A stretch of DNA of 64,000 nucleotides, from NCBI RefSeq assembly GCF_016772415.1, contig NZ_JAGSGD010000001.1, positions 2,815,501 to 2,879,500 of the forward strand, given 5' to 3'. Below, piece by piece: positions 45,502-59,279 of this stretch. The notes beneath the pieces are model-generated. The model was not told where the DNA came from. It ran no database searches and was given only the letters and a program-made list of their open reading frames with translations. Each line of letters begins with the position of its first letter. The first letter of the stretch is position 1. Both the position numbers and the translations under genes were made by a program. The DNA is from Phenylobacterium glaciei. Lineage in GTDB: Bacteria > Pseudomonadota > Alphaproteobacteria > Caulobacterales > Caulobacteraceae.

Positions 45502-45742
45502 AGGAAACACTCCGATTTCAAAAGCATCGGACGGGTCCCGGTCTATCCAGACCCCGGCCGATATTGGCGGGGTCTGGTTCGAAGTCGCACTAGCTCAAGG
45601 CATGCGCGTTCGAACGACCCGGATGGGACCGTTGGAATTGCTGCAACCGAGAGCGTGGGCGCGAACCATGGGTGATTTCTAGCCGAGCTTCGCGCCAATC
45701 TGCAAGCCTCAGCCCTTTGCGAGGCCGCTCCGAACGGCTTAC

Positions 45743-47566
45743 ATGCCACCCATGCGCCAGACCTTCGAAGAAACCACCGACCGCTCCTTCGGCCCCCGCC
45801 ACGTCCCTCTGATCCGCAAGGCCATGGCCGCCCAGGGCCTGGACGGCTTCCTCGTGCCGCACGAGGACGAGCACCAGAACGAGTATCTGCCCGAGGCCAA
45901 CGACCGGCTGGCCTGGGCCACTGGCTTCACCGGCTCAGCGGGCGCGGCGGTGATCCTCAAGGACCGCGCCGCGGTCTTCGTGGATGGCCGCTACACCCTG
46001 CAGGTCCGCGACCAGGTGGACGAGGCCACCTTCGAAATCCGCGACCTGGTGGAGGGCGGCGTCCCGGCCTACCTCGAGACCGCCACGGCTCGCGGCCAGG
46101 TCGTCGGCTATGACCCGCGCCTGCACAGCCCCGACGCGCTTGACCGTCTGCAGGCCGCCGCCGCCCGGGCCGGCGCGCAGCTCAAGCCCGTCGCCGCAAA
46201 TCCGCTGGACCAGGCCTGGGGCGCCGAGCGTCCCGCCCAGCCCACCGCCCCGGTGGTCGCCCAGCCGCTGGAGCATTCGGGCGAAGACTCCGCCGACAAG
46301 CGCGCCCGCATCGGTCGGGCCCTGGCCGCCCGGGGCGCCGACGCCACGGTGCTGACCTCGCCCTCCTCCATCGCCTGGCTGTTCAATGTGCGCGGCGGCG
46401 ACGTCATCCGCTCCCCCCTGCCGCTGTCCCAGGCGATCCTCCATAAGGACGGCACGGCGCGCCTGTTCCTCGACCCGGCGAAGGTCACCGAGGCCCTGCC
46501 CGCCTGGCTCGGCAACCAGGTCGCCCTGGAGACCCCCGACGACCTGCCCGCCGCCCTGGCCGACCTGAAGGGCAAGCGGGTCCTGGTGGACCCTGGCCTG
46601 TCCTCGGCCTGGTACTTCGAGGCGCTGGCCCAGGCCGGCGCAGAGGTGGTGCGCGGCGAGGACCCCTGCGCCCTACCCCGCGCCGCCAAGAACAGCGTCG
46701 AGATCGCCGGGACCACCGAGGCCCACGCCCGGGACGGCGTGGCGCTCGCCCGCTTCCTCCACTGGCTGGCCACCGAGGCCCAGACCAGCCTGCCCGACGA
46801 GGTGGAGGTGGTCACCAAGCTGGAGGGCTTCCGCGAACAGTCCGGCGCCATGAAGGACCTCTCCTTCGACACCATCGCCGGCGCAGCCTCCAACGGCGCC
46901 ATCGTTCACTACCACCCCACCTTCCGGCAGAACAAAAAGACGGTCTCGGGCTCGCTGCTGCTGGTGGATTCCGGCGCCCAGTACCTGGACGGCACCACCG
47001 ACGTCACCCGTACCGTCGCCATCGGCGAGCCGAGCGCCGAGATGCGCGAGCGCTTCACCCTGGTGCTCAAGGGCCACCTGGCCCTGGCCGCCGTCCGCTT
47101 CCCGGCCGGCACCACCGGCTCGGCCCTCGACGTCCTGGCCCGCGCCCCGCTGTGGGCACGGGGCCTCGACTTCGACCACGGCACCGGCCACGGGGTCGGC
47201 TCCTATCTCGGCGTCCATGAGGGCCCACAACGGATTTCTAAACTGCCCAACTTCGTGGCCCTGCAGCCCGGCATGATCCTTTCGAACGAGCCCGGCTACT
47301 ACAAGGAAGGCGCCTACGGCATCCGAATCGAGAACCTGCAGTATGTCGCCGAGGCCGCCCCCATCCCCGGCGGCGAGCGCCCGATGCTGGGCTTTACCAC
47401 CCTGACCCTGGCCCCTATCGACCGCCGCCTGATCGAGGTGTCGCTGCTGACCCCCGACGAGCGCGCCCAGATGGACGCCTACCATGCCCGCGTCCTGGCC
47501 GTGGTCGGCCCCCGCGTCCCCGCCGAGGTCCGCGCCTGGATGGAAGAGGCCTGCGCGCCGCTCTAG
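45743..47566 (+). CDS. pepP: Aminopeptidase P family protein (peptidase M24B)
   Basis: 607-residue Xaa-Pro aminopeptidase of the long (three-domain) type. Two creatinase-N-like domains (about 1-310) precede the pita-bread catalytic domain. Metal ligands are recognisable: Asp in LVDSGAQYLDGTTDVTRT (two Asp), His in DHGTGHGVGSYLGVHEGP, Glu in SNEPGYYKEGAYGIRIEN and the final Glu in the same segment. It cleaves N-terminal residues before proline. The 3' end overlaps the convergent TPR-methyltransferase gene by 4 bp. Confidence 0.92.
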   Translation: MPPMRQTFEETTDRSFGPRHVPLIRKAMAAQGLDGFLVPHEDEHQNEYLPEANDRLAWATGFTGSAGAAVILKDRAAVFVDGRYTLQVRDQVDEATFEIRDLVEGGVPAYLETATARGQVVGYDPRLHSPDALDRLQAAAARAGAQLKPVAANPLDQAWGAERPAQPTAPVVAQPLEHSGEDSADKRARIGRALAARGADATVLTSPSSIAWLFNVRGGDVIRSPLPLSQAILHKDGTARLFLDPAKVTEALPAWLGNQVALETPDDLPAALADLKGKRVLVDPGLSSAWYFEALAQAGAEVVRGEDPCALPRAAKNSVEIAGTTEAHARDGVALARFLHWLATEAQTSLPDEVEVVTKLEGFREQSGAMKDLSFDTIAGAASNGAIVHYHPTFRQNKKTVSGSLLLVDSGAQYLDGTTDVTRTVAIGEPSAEMRERFTLVLKGHLALAAVRFPAGTTGSALDVLARAPLWARGLDFDHGTGHGVGSYLGVHEGPQRISKLPNFVALQPGMILSNEPGYYKEGAYGIRIENLQYVAEAAPIPGGERPMLGFTTLTLAPIDRRLIEVSLLTPDERAQMDAYHARVLAVVGPRVPAEVRAWMEEACAPL

Positions 47567-48752
47567 GTCTTCCGCATCCAGAAGGACGCGCCGTAGAGAT
47601 CGAGCCGGTCCAAGGGCCCCTTCTGCAGCAGTCCCTTGGCGTGGGCCGACAGCTCGGGGTCCTGGCCGACAAACCAGGCGGGGAACAGCACCTCGAAACG
47701 GTCGCCGCCGAACAGCAGGGCCGTGGCCAGCAGGTACTGCTCGTTCCACATCCGGAACACGTGGCCGCTGATGTAGTCGTCGGGCAGGTAGATATCGTGG
47801 ATGTGGAGGATCACGCCGGGCTTCAGGCGTGGCAGGATCTCCAGGAAGAACACCGTCACGTCCGAGTTCTGGAAGGCCCGGTGCGAGGAATCCAGGAACA
47901 GGATGTCGCCCGCCTCCAGGGTCTGGAAGATCTTCAGGTCACAGGCTTCCAGCGGCCGGCGGATCACCTCGTCGCACAGCTTGTCGACGCTGTTGCGCGG
48001 CTCCGGATCGATGGACATCAGCGTGGTGGCCAGCCCGTAGGTCTGCACGGCGCGCCGGGCGAACTTGGTGGACATGCCCGAGCCGATCTCGATGAACCGC
48101 TTCGGCGCGTGGGCGCGCAGCATCCCGGTCAGCACCATGCCGTCCAGCGCCGGATACCAGCTGTTGAGCCAGAACGGCGTCGAGGCTTCGTAGCTCCCGC
48201 CCATGGGCACCTCGGCGAAATCCCGCTGAATCTCGCCAAGCCCGTTGAGGAAGGCCGCGTAACGCGTCCGCCCCTGGCCGATCAGCTCGGTAAGCTCCGG
48301 GTGCGAGGGCCGCCCCGCGCCGTACCGGATCGAAGCGTTGTAGGGGTAGTCCACCACCGTGACCTTGCGGCTGGCGCGATCGTCCGACAGCGTCAGGTTG
48401 GTCAGGGGCGGCAGGGGCGTCGCGGCCGGATCGCGCCCCACCAGCGCCAGCGCTCGAACCAGGGCCGCTTGCGCCTGCTCCGTCTGACCGGCGTCCCGCA
48501 ACACCACGGCAAGGTCCCACCAGGGAAACTGGATCTCGGGCGCCAGCTCGGTGGCGGCGCGAAGGTGGGTGATGGCCGCGTCGCTCTCCCCCATCTTGTG
48601 CAGCGTCACCCCCAGCAGCCGCAGGGCGGTGAGGTTCTCAGGCTCCTTGGCCAGCACCCTCTGGAAGATCAGTTCAGCGAGGTTGAGCATGTGGGCGCGC
48701 AGGCGCGTCTGGCCGGTCGTCAGCAGCTCATCGATGGATGCGCCCTCGGACA

Positions 48753-48753
<1 letters not shown>
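47563..48753 (-). CDS. TPR-containing class I SAM methyltransferase-like protein
   Basis: 396-residue protein. Residues 15-110 hold TPR-like repeats (LAELIFQRVLAKEPENLTALRLLGVTLHKMGESDAAITHLRAATELAP). The C-terminal two thirds resemble Methyltransf_24: FIEIGSGMSTKFARRAV as motif I, TLMSIDPEPR, GDILFLDSSHRAFQNSDVTVFFLEILPRLKPGVILHIHDIYLPDDY. Such proteins modify sugars or other small molecules in O-antigen and glycan clusters, but here it sits with repair genes. The start overlaps the ligA stop (ATGA), so it is coupled to ligA. Confidence 0.75.
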
Positions 48754-52791
<4,038 letters not shown>

Positions 52792-52831
52792 GGCCGGCAA
52801 GATCGCCTGGAATCAGACGCGCTGAAAGGGA

Positions 52832-53737
52832 TCAGTTCGCCTTAGGTTCTGCAATCGGCGTCGACGGCGGCTTGATGGTCGCGGTCTTGTCCTTGCGGAA
52901 CGGAAGGTGGCGCAGCAGGCCGCCCTTCTTGCCCGTTGGCTCGATCGACGGACGCAGGCCCTTGTCGGTCAGCAGCGCGTAGGCGTCGGCATACCAGGGA
53001 TCTCCCGGATAGTTGAAGCCGAGCACCGCGCCGTTGCGCTTGGCCTCGTCGGCCAGGCCCAGGGTGAGATAGGCCTCGACCAGGCGGTAGAGGGCCTCCG
53101 GCGAGTGGCTGGTGGTCTGATAGCGGTCGATCACCGTACGGAAGCGGCCCAGCGCGGCGATGGTGTCGCCCTGGCGCAGATACCAGCGGCCGATGGTCAT
53201 TTCCTTGCCGGCCAGCTGGTCGTTGACCATGTCGATCTTCAGACGGGCGTCGGCGGCGTATTCGGTCTTGGGGTAGCGCTGCACCACCTCGCGCAGGTTA
53301 TCCAACGCCTGGCCTGTGGCGGCCTGGTCGCGGCCCACATCGACGATCTGCTCGAAATAGCAGATGGCCTTCAGATAGTGGGCGTAGGTCGCCGCCGGGT
53401 TGCCCGGATACAGCGAGATGAAGCGGTCGGCGTCGCCGATCGCCTCAGCGTAGTTATTGGCCTGATAGTGGGCGTAGGCGGTCATCAGGATCGCCCGGCG
53501 CGACCATTCCGAATAGGGGTGTTGACGCTCCACCTCCTGGAAATAGTCCACGGCCTGGTTCCAGAGGCCACGGTCCAGCCGGTCGGCGCCGGTGGCGTAG
53601 AGCAGCTCCACGGGGCGCTCTTCATAGGCCAGCTTGGGCCGCTTCGGTTTGCCGGCGCAGCCGGCCAAGGCAAGGGCGACCATGCAGGCGACAAGCGCCG
53701 GGCGACCCCAGGAATTGCGAAGCAAGGACACCGTCAC
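52832..53737 (-). CDS. bamD: Outer-membrane assembly lipoprotein BamD
   Basis: 301-residue lipoprotein of the BAM complex that inserts beta-barrel proteins. Lipobox LALAGC follows a signal helix (ALVACMVALALAGC). Five TPR repeats include NQAVDYFQEVERQHPYSEWSRRAILMTAYAHY and LDNLREVVQRYPKTEYAADARLKIDM. The C-terminal tail is Lys/Pro-rich. The start is GTG; the codon at 53731 fits better with GAGG five bases upstream than 53737. It is preceded on the same strand by lpxC. Confidence 0.93.
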   Translation of the reverse strand: MTVSLLRNSWGRPALVACMVALALAGCAGKPKRPKLAYEERPVELLYATGADRLDRGLWNQAVDYFQEVERQHPYSEWSRRAILMTAYAHYQANNYAEAIGDADRFISLYPGNPAATYAHYLKAICYFEQIVDVGRDQAATGQALDNLREVVQRYPKTEYAADARLKIDMVNDQLAGKEMTIGRWYLRQGDTIAALGRFRTVIDRYQTTSHSPEALYRLVEAYLTLGLADEAKRNGAVLGFNYPGDPWYADAYALLTDKGLRPSIEPTGKKGGLLRHLPFRKDKTATIKPPSTPIAEPKAN

Positions 53738-53896
53738 CTCAAACAGACCAAATGCGCGCCCCCGCGCGGCGAGTCCCCGCTTCTACACCACGCTAGGCAA
53801 GGCGCAAACGGAAGGGAGGGAACGACGCCCGGAACACCGACCAGGATCGGCTATAGAGCGAGATTGTCGAAAGAGAGGCGGCCGGCAAAGCCCCGA

Positions 53897-54790
53897 TCAG
53901 ACGGCGTGGGCCAGATTGTCCACCAGGCTGCGGTAGCGCCAGGCCTGCGGCTGGGCGACCAGGGCGCGGACCACGGCGTTGTTGATGCCATGGCCGGCCA
54001 GCACGCCTTCAAAGCGACCGATTACCGGCGCGCCCAGGACGAACAGGTCGCCGATGGCGTCCAGGGCCTTGTGGCGCACGAACTCGTCCGGCCGGCGCAG
54101 GCCTTCCGGGTTGAGGATGCGATCGCCCTCGATGACGACGGCGTTCTCCATGGAGCCGCCACGGGCCAGGCCCATGGCGCGCAGGGCCTCGACCTCATGC
54201 AGGAAGCCGAACGTCCGGCAGTCGGCCAATTCGGTGCGGAAGGCGCGCTCGTCCATCAGCAGGTCGACGCGCTGGCGGCCGATGGCCTTGGAGTCGAAGG
54301 CGATCTCGAAGGCGACCTCAAACTGATCGGCGGGGCTGAGGGCGGCGCGCTTGTCGCCGTCAACGACCTCAATGGTGTGGAGGATTTCGATGTAGCGCCG
54401 CGGAGCGTCCTGCCCCCGACGGCCGGCGCGGTCGAGGATCTCGACGAACGGCTGCGAGGAGCCATCCATGATCGGCATTTCCGGGCCGTCCAACTCGACG
54501 ACGGCGTTGTCGATCTCCAGCATGACCAGGGCGGCCATCAGGTGCTCAATGGTGGCGACGGTCACGTCGGCGGCGTTGGTGATCACGGTGCCCAACTGGG
54601 TCTTGCAGACCGCCTCGGCGCTGACCGGCACGCGGTTATCGCGATCGGTCACGTCGGTGCGGACGAAGACGATGCCGGTGTTGGCGGCCGCCGGTCGGAC
54701 CGAGACGCGGGTGCGGGCGCCGGTGTGCACGCCGACCCCGGCGAAGATCGCCGGGCCCTGCAGGGTGTGTTGGAATGCAGATGCGGCCAA
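53897..54790 (-). CDS. lpxC: UDP-3-O-acyl-N-acetylglucosamine deacetylase LpxC
   Basis: 297-residue zinc amidase for the committed step of lipid A synthesis. Motifs: TIEHLMAALVMLEIDNAVVELDGPEMPIMDG (zinc His and catalytic Glu/His block) and PDEFVRHKALDAIGDL (zinc His and Asp), plus TFGFLHEVEALRAMGLARGG. The start is TTG (54788-54790) with GAGGG eight bases upstream. It lies downstream of ftsZ, with a strong terminator hairpin in between, so it should have its own promoter. Confidence 0.96.
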   Translation of the reverse strand: MAASAFQHTLQGPAIFAGVGVHTGARTRVSVRPAAANTGIVFVRTDVTDRDNRVPVSAEAVCKTQLGTVITNAADVTVATIEHLMAALVMLEIDNAVVELDGPEMPIMDGSSQPFVEILDRAGRRGQDAPRRYIEILHTIEVVDGDKRAALSPADQFEVAFEIAFDSKAIGRQRVDLLMDERAFRTELADCRTFGFLHEVEALRAMGLARGGSMENAVVIEGDRILNPEGLRRPDEFVRHKALDAIGDLFVLGAPVIGRFEGVLAGHGINNAVVRALVAQPQAWRYRSLVDNLAHAV

Positions 54791-54983
54791 GACCGGAACC
54801 CTCTTGAAGTGGTCCGGCCGGGAGTGGCCACGGAACGCCTCAGATGCCCTTTTAAGGTTATGTTGCGGCGCCGCAAGACACGTCCTGTTTCCGAATGTTT
54901 CGATTTGGGTCGTCAGGATTTGTTAGCAGAATCAAAGCTTAGAGCCCCTCGCCTAACACGCGAAACGGGCCCCGAAAATGCAA

Positions 54984-55010
54984 CAAGGCCGGGCGTGACA
55001 CCCGGCCTTG
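54984..55010 (-). terminator. Intrinsic terminator of ftsZ
   Basis: CAAGGCCGGG (54984-54993) and CCCGGCCTTG (55001-55010) form a perfect 10 bp stem with a 7-base loop, beginning about 27 bp after the ftsZ stop. On the minus strand it is followed by TTGCATTTT. This separates ftsZ from lpxC. Confidence 0.75.
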
Positions 55011-55036
55011 CGCGAAGTTCAGTCCGGCGTTTTCGC

Positions 55037-56635
55037 CTAGTTGGCGAGGCGACGCAGGAAGGACGGGATTTCCAGGTCTTCCTGGCCCTCGGCCTGTTCC
55101 TGCGGGGCCGGAGCCTCGGCAGGCTGCGCGCCGCCGCGGGCGGCGGTCCGGGCGGCCGGCGCGGGCGCCGGGGCGTCGTAGCGCGGACGGCTGCCGAACA
55201 GACTCAGAAAGCCGCCGCCGCGTTGCGGACGGCGATCCTCGAAGGCCGCGTCGGTGAACAGCGGCTCGTCCTCGTCCTCGGCCACGGCGGGATCGACGAT
55301 CCGGGTCATGGGCGCGGGGGCAGGTTGCGGCGGCTGCACGGCGGCCTGGGTGATCTGGGGCTCGACCCAAGCCGGCGCGGGAGCCGGGGCCGGGGCCGAA
55401 TAGAGATCACCTTGGGCCTCATCCTCCAGGTCGAAGCTGGCCTTCGGGGCCGGCGCGGGAGACGGGGCGGCGGCGACCGGGGCGCGATAGGCCGGAGCCT
55501 CATAGCGAGGAACCGGAGCCTGGGCGGCCGGGGTGGCGTAGATCGAACGCACAGGCTCGGGCGCGGGGCTTGGCGGCGGCGAATAGGGTTGGTGCGCCTG
55601 TTCGGTCGCCCGCAGCGGTGGCGCAGTCAGCGGACGGCGCTCCACCTTCGGCTCAATGGCGGCGATCGACGCCCCATCCATGCCCGTGGCGACGACGGAA
55701 ACCCGGATCATGCCGTTCAGCGTCGGGTCGAAGGCGGCGCCGAAGATGATGTTACCCTCGGGATCGACCTGTTCGGAGATGGCGTTGGCCGCCTCGTCGA
55801 CTTCCAGCAGGGTCATGTCGAGACCGCCGGTGACGTTGACCAGCACGGCCTTGGCGCCCTTCAGGGAAACCTCGTCCAGCAGCGGGTTCTGGATGGCGTT
55901 CTGGGCGGCCATCAGGGCGCGGTCTTCACCCGACGCCTCGCCGGTGCCCATCATCGCCTTGCCCATCTCGGTCATGACCGTGCGGACGTCGGCGAAGTCG
56001 AGGTTGATCAGGCCGGGCAGCACCATCAGGTCGGTGATGGAGCGGACGCCGGAGTGCAGGACCTGGTCGGCCATGCCGAAGGCCTCGGCGAAGGTGGTCC
56101 GCTCGTTGGCGACCCGGAACAGGTTCTGGTTCGGAATGACGATGAGGGTGTCGACATAGCGCTGCAGCTCGGCGATGCCGGCGTCGGCCAGGCGCATGCG
56201 GTGACGGCCTTCGAAGTGGAAGGGCTTGGTGACCACGCCCACCGTCAGGATGCCCCGCTCGCGGGCGCATTTGGCGATGATCGGCGCGGCGCCGGTGCCG
56301 GTGCCGCCGCCCATGCCGGCGGTGATGAAGACCATGTGGGCGCCGTCGAGGTGCTCACCGATCTCGGGAATGGATTCCTCAGCCGCGCTCATCCCCACTT
56401 CCGGGTGGGCGCCGGCCCCCAGGCCCTGGGTCACCTGGACCCCGAGCTGGATGCGCCGGTCGGTCTTGGAGAACGACAGCTGCTGGGCGTCTGTGTTGGC
56501 GACGACAAACTCGACGCCCTCCAGCCCAGCTTCGATCATGTTGTTGACGGCGTTACCGCCTGCCCCACCGATGCCGAAAACAACGATGCGCGGCTTCAAC
56601 TCGGTCGCGCGCGGCGCGGAAAGTGCAATAGCCAT
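55037..56635 (-). CDS. ftsZ: Cell division protein FtsZ
   Basis: Tubulin-like GTPase that forms the Z-ring. 532 residues, much longer than E. coli FtsZ (383) because of a Pro/Ala-rich linker of about 200 residues (from about 315), as in Caulobacter. GTP-binding [12 protein letters not shown] and the tubulin signature [10 protein letters not shown] are intact. The T7-loop is [11 protein letters not shown]. The C-terminal conserved peptide [13 protein letters not shown] binds membrane anchors. A CtrA-like box and several GANTC sites lie upstream. Confidence 0.97.
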   Translation of the reverse strand: MAIALSAPRATELKPRIVVFGIGGAGGNAVNNMIEAGLEGVEFVVANTDAQQLSFSKTDRRIQLGVQVTQGLGAGAHPEVGMSAAEESIPEIGEHLDGAHMVFITAGMGGGTGTGAAPIIAKCARERGILTVGVVTKPFHFEGRHRMRLADAGIAELQRYVDTLIVIPNQNLFRVANERTTFAEAFGMADQVLHSGVRSITDLMVLPGLINLDFADVRTVMTEMGKAMMGTGEASGEDRALMAAQNAIQNPLLDEVSLKGAKAVLVNVTGGLDMTLLEVDEAANAISEQVDPEGNIIFGAAFDPTLNGMIRVSVVATGMDGASIAAIEPKVERRPLTAPPLRATEQAHQPYSPPPSPAPEPVRSIYATPAAQAPVPRYEAPAYRAPVAAAPSPAPAPKASFDLEDEAQGDLYSAPAPAPAPAWVEPQITQAAVQPPQPAPAPMTRIVDPAVAEDEDEPLFTDAAFEDRRPQRGGGFLSLFGSRPRYDAPAPAPAARTAARGGAQPAEAPAPQEQAEGQEDLEIPSFLRRLAN

Positions 56636-56732
56636 AGGGACCTCTACGTCCTCCGTCAGTCATGCTGGGAGACAAGGCGACCCGCCCGCCAGGCTCCCTC
56701 GACGGATGGCGTTAAGGAAACGCCTACCATCG

Positions 56733-56747
56733 TTAATTGGCGGTTAA
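56733..56747. promoter_or_regulatory. CtrA-type box upstream of ftsZ
   Basis: TTAA-TTGGCGG-TTAA (56733-56747), which is followed by C on the plus strand and reads TTAA-CCGCCAA-TTAAC on the minus strand. It matches the CtrA consensus TTAA-N7-TTAAC on both strands, 98-112 bp upstream of the ftsZ start. In Caulobacter CtrA represses ftsZ. Further TTAA words lie at 56712-56715. Confidence 0.7.
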
Positions 56748-56758
56748 CTGCATAAGGC

Positions 56759-56922
56759 GAGTCGGAGGTCCGTCGAGCCGCTAACCAAGCAAATTTGTTG
56801 GCGCGTAAGGCTTAGGTGCGATTCCCCGGCCCGAACTGCGACACCCTGACTCACAGATTTCGTCAAGCCGCTGATCATATTCAAAGAACAGGATCGCGAC
56901 TCAACTGAGTCGAATGTGAGTC
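56759..56922. promoter_or_regulatory. Cluster of GANTC (CcrM methylation) sites between ftsA and ftsZ
   Basis: Five GANTC sites in 164 bp: GAGTC 56759, GACTC 56848, GACTC 56898, GAGTC 56907 and GAGTC 56918. The last three lie within 25 bp. In Caulobacter, CcrM methylates GANTC and GcrA acts at methylated promoters, including that of ftsZ; methylation state links transcription to replication. The spacing and number here are well above random expectation for five-base sites. Confidence 0.6.
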
Positions 56923-57018
56923 GGCAGGCGATCCGGTGTCAGCCTGAGGTCAAAAACCCAAGTTGAGCCTATCTCAGCTTCAGCATGAACCTGTGGACGA
57001 ACCGCCTGGAGCGGTGAG

Positions 57019-58365
57019 CTAGAGGTTCTCGCGCAGCCAGGCGGCGGCCTTGGCCACCGGGTTGGCGCCCGGGTCCACCGGATCGCGGCGCAGCTTGGCC
57101 GAGGCCAGCGCCTTGGCCGAGACCGCCTCACGGGGGCCGAAGGCGTGGCGATGCAGCACGCCGGCCGCCGCGCAGAAGGCTGGACCCGAGGCGGCGTCGG
57201 CCAGGTGCGGCACCCGGCGCGGACGGCCCAGGCGCACCGGACGGTCAAAGACGCGGACGGCCACCTCACGGACGCCGGCCAGCTGGCTCGCGCCGCCAGT
57301 CAGCACCAGGCCCGCGCCCGGCTCGACTGGCGCGCCCGAGGCCTTCAGGCGGTCGCGCAGCAGTTCCAGGGTCTCTTCCACGCGCGGCGCGATGATGCCT
57401 TTCAGCAGCGACCGCGGGGCGATCACCGGACCCGCGCCCGGATCGTCGCCACGCGGCGGCGCCTCGATCATCTCGCGGTCCTCGTTGGCCGAGGCGATGG
57501 CCGAACCGTGCAGGGTCTTGATCCGCTCGGCGCCGGCGATGGAGGTGGAAAGCCCGCGGGCGATGTCGGCGGTCACGTGGCTGCCGCCCACCGGCAGGGT
57601 CTCGACGTGGACCAGGCTGCCGCCGGAGAAGACGGCCGCCGAGGTTGAGCCGCCGCCCATGTCGATGCAGACCGCGCCCAGGTCCATCTCGTCCTCTTCC
57701 AGGGCGGCCAGCGCCGAGACGAAGGGGGCGGCGACCACGCCGTCGAATTGCAGGTGCGCCCGCTCCACGCAGGCGCCCAGGGTCTGGAAGACGGCCTCGG
57801 AGACCGAGACCACCAGCAGCTCCACGGCCAGGACCCGGCCGAACATGGCGCGCGGATCGCGGATCCCCGCCTGGCTGTCCACGGCCCAGGCGACGGGCAG
57901 GATGTGGGCGGCGCGGCGGCCAGGGATCTTGATCTGGGTGAGGGCCTGCTGGATGGCGCGGACAAGGTCGTGGTCGGAGATGGCGCGCGCGCCCAGGGAC
58001 ACGCGGCCGGAAATGCGATGGCTGGTGAGGGCGCCGCCGCCGGTGGCGACCGTGACGCTCTGCACCTGGACGCCGGCCACGTTCTCGGCCCGCTCCACGG
58101 CCTGGGCGATGGCGTCCGACGCTTCGTCCAGGTTGACGATCGCCCCGCCGCGCACGCCGCGCGACTGGACATAGCCGACGCCGGCCGCCGTCAGGGTGCG
58201 GTCTGAACGGCGGACGCCGTCATGCTTCATGATGAAGCAGCTCACCTTCGACGCGCCAAGGTCCACCGCGGCGATCACCGGCTGGCGGCCAAGCGCGGCC
58301 TTCAGCCCTTCGCGGCTTTCCTTGCGGTCCTCAACACGGGTCGCCAACTGGTCTGCCCTCTTCAT
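57019..58365 (-). CDS. ftsA: Cell division protein FtsA
   Basis: Actin-family ATPase of 448 residues that tethers FtsZ to the membrane. It has AAVDLGASKVSCFIM (phosphate-1), VCIDMGGGSTSAAVFS (phosphate-2) and VLTGGASQLAGVREVA (adenosine). The C-terminus KAAAWLRENL is an amphipathic helix for membrane binding. Two starts are possible: ATG (58365) and TTG (58371), the latter overlapping the ftsQ stop. No good ribosome-binding site decides between them. ftsA follows ftsQ directly. Confidence 0.95.
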   Translation of the reverse strand: MKRADQLATRVEDRKESREGLKAALGRQPVIAAVDLGASKVSCFIMKHDGVRRSDRTLTAAGVGYVQSRGVRGGAIVNLDEASDAIAQAVERAENVAGVQVQSVTVATGGGALTSHRISGRVSLGARAISDHDLVRAIQQALTQIKIPGRRAAHILPVAWAVDSQAGIRDPRAMFGRVLAVELLVVSVSEAVFQTLGACVERAHLQFDGVVAAPFVSALAALEEDEMDLGAVCIDMGGGSTSAAVFSGGSLVHVETLPVGGSHVTADIARGLSTSIAGAERIKTLHGSAIASANEDREMIEAPPRGDDPGAGPVIAPRSLLKGIIAPRVEETLELLRDRLKASGAPVEPGAGLVLTGGASQLAGVREVAVRVFDRPVRLGRPRRVPHLADAASGPAFCAAAGVLHRHAFGPREAVSAKALASAKLRRDPVDPGANPVAKAAAWLRENL

Positions 58366-58367
58366 CC

Positions 58368-59279
58368 TCAAACGCCGTTCGCGACGAGTTGCCCGGGAAG
58401 GGCCCCGTCGCGCGGCCGCACCGCCACCACGCTCGGATCACGCAGATCGATCCGCTCGAAACCCAGTTCCAGGATGCGCTGGCTCTGATCCAGCTGCTCC
58501 AGTTTTATCAGGGCGCCGTCTTCGTCCACCGCCGGCAATTGCACCAGCGATCCGTCCTTCAGCCGCAGGTCCCAACGGCGGTTGTCCACCCGCACCAGGG
58601 CCTCGATCCGCTCCATCAGGCGCGGCCGGGCCGCCACCTCCGGCAGGATCTGGGCGGCGTATTCATTGGCCCCCTCGCCGACGATCAGCGGCAAGCTGGG
58701 AAACTTGTCCGAGCGGGCCTCGGGAATGATCTGGCCGTGATCATCGATCACATGGCTCTGGCCGCCGTGCTGCCAGACGGCCAGCTGCTTGCGTTCCACC
58801 ACCGCCAGCACCAGCGTGTCGGGCAGCAGGCGCACGATCCGCGCCTCCTTCACCCAGCCCACGGCCTCGATGCGTTGGCGCAGGGCCTCGAGGTCCAGGC
58901 CCATCAGCGGCTGGTCCTTGTAGACCCCGGCGGCGGCCAGGATATCGGCGGTGGCCATGGGCGAGGCGCCCTGCACGTGGACGGCCTTCAGCCGGAAGCC
59001 GAGGTGGGCGAACTGCCCGCCCACGCCGGTGTTGATCGATTCGGAAAGCTTGTGGGCGCGGTCGCCGGTGGAGAGCGTCGCGATGAGGGCGACCGCCAGC
59101 ACTCCGGCGGCGGCCATTAGGGCGTGCTTGGGAGAGAGGCCAACGCCGCGGGCGGCGCCCAGCTTCGCGGGGGCGTACCCCGCAGGCGCCTTGGCCTGCG
59201 AGCGCGTCTTGGGGCCAGCGGGCTTTCTAGCCCGGGGTTTCGCTGAAACTCGCGATCCCCCCCGCAGCGCCGCGGGCAT
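58368..59279 (-). CDS. ftsQ: Cell division protein FtsQ
   Basis: Bitopic divisome protein of 303 residues linking FtsB/FtsL. A basic, Ala/Lys/Pro-rich cytoplasmic tail (about 1-55) precedes the membrane helix ([17 protein letters not shown]). The POTRA domain ([35 protein letters not shown]) and beta-domain ([46 protein letters not shown]) follow. The ATG at 59279 has GGAGG six bases upstream and overlaps the end of ddl by 53 bp; this is the most plausible start. Confidence 0.93.
   Translation of the reverse strand: MPAALRGGSRVSAKPRARKPAGPKTRSQAKAPAGYAPAKLGAARGVGLSPKHALMAAAGVLAVALIATLSTGDRAHKLSESINTGVGGQFAHLGFRLKAVHVQGASPMATADILAAAGVYKDQPLMGLDLEALRQRIEAVGWVKEARIVRLLPDTLVLAVVERKQLAVWQHGGQSHVIDDHGQIIPEARSDKFPSLPLIVGEGANEYAAQILPEVAARPRLMERIEALVRVDNRRWDLRLKDGSLVQLPAVDEDGALIKLEQLDQSQRILELGFERIDLRDPSVVAVRPRDGALPGQLVANGV

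Noticed and set aside
45502..45742. Possible small gene between the acetyltransferase and pepP
   Set aside because: Frames here have no ribosome-binding site and no plausible protein composition; it is more likely the promoter region of the two divergent genes.
52907..56755. Very long plus-strand frame (1282 codons) opposite bamD, lpxC and ftsZ
   Set aside because: It is the antisense shadow of three well-recognised genes in GC-rich DNA; its translation has no domain, starts without a ribosome-binding site and is made of low-complexity Gly/Arg/His/Asp stretches.
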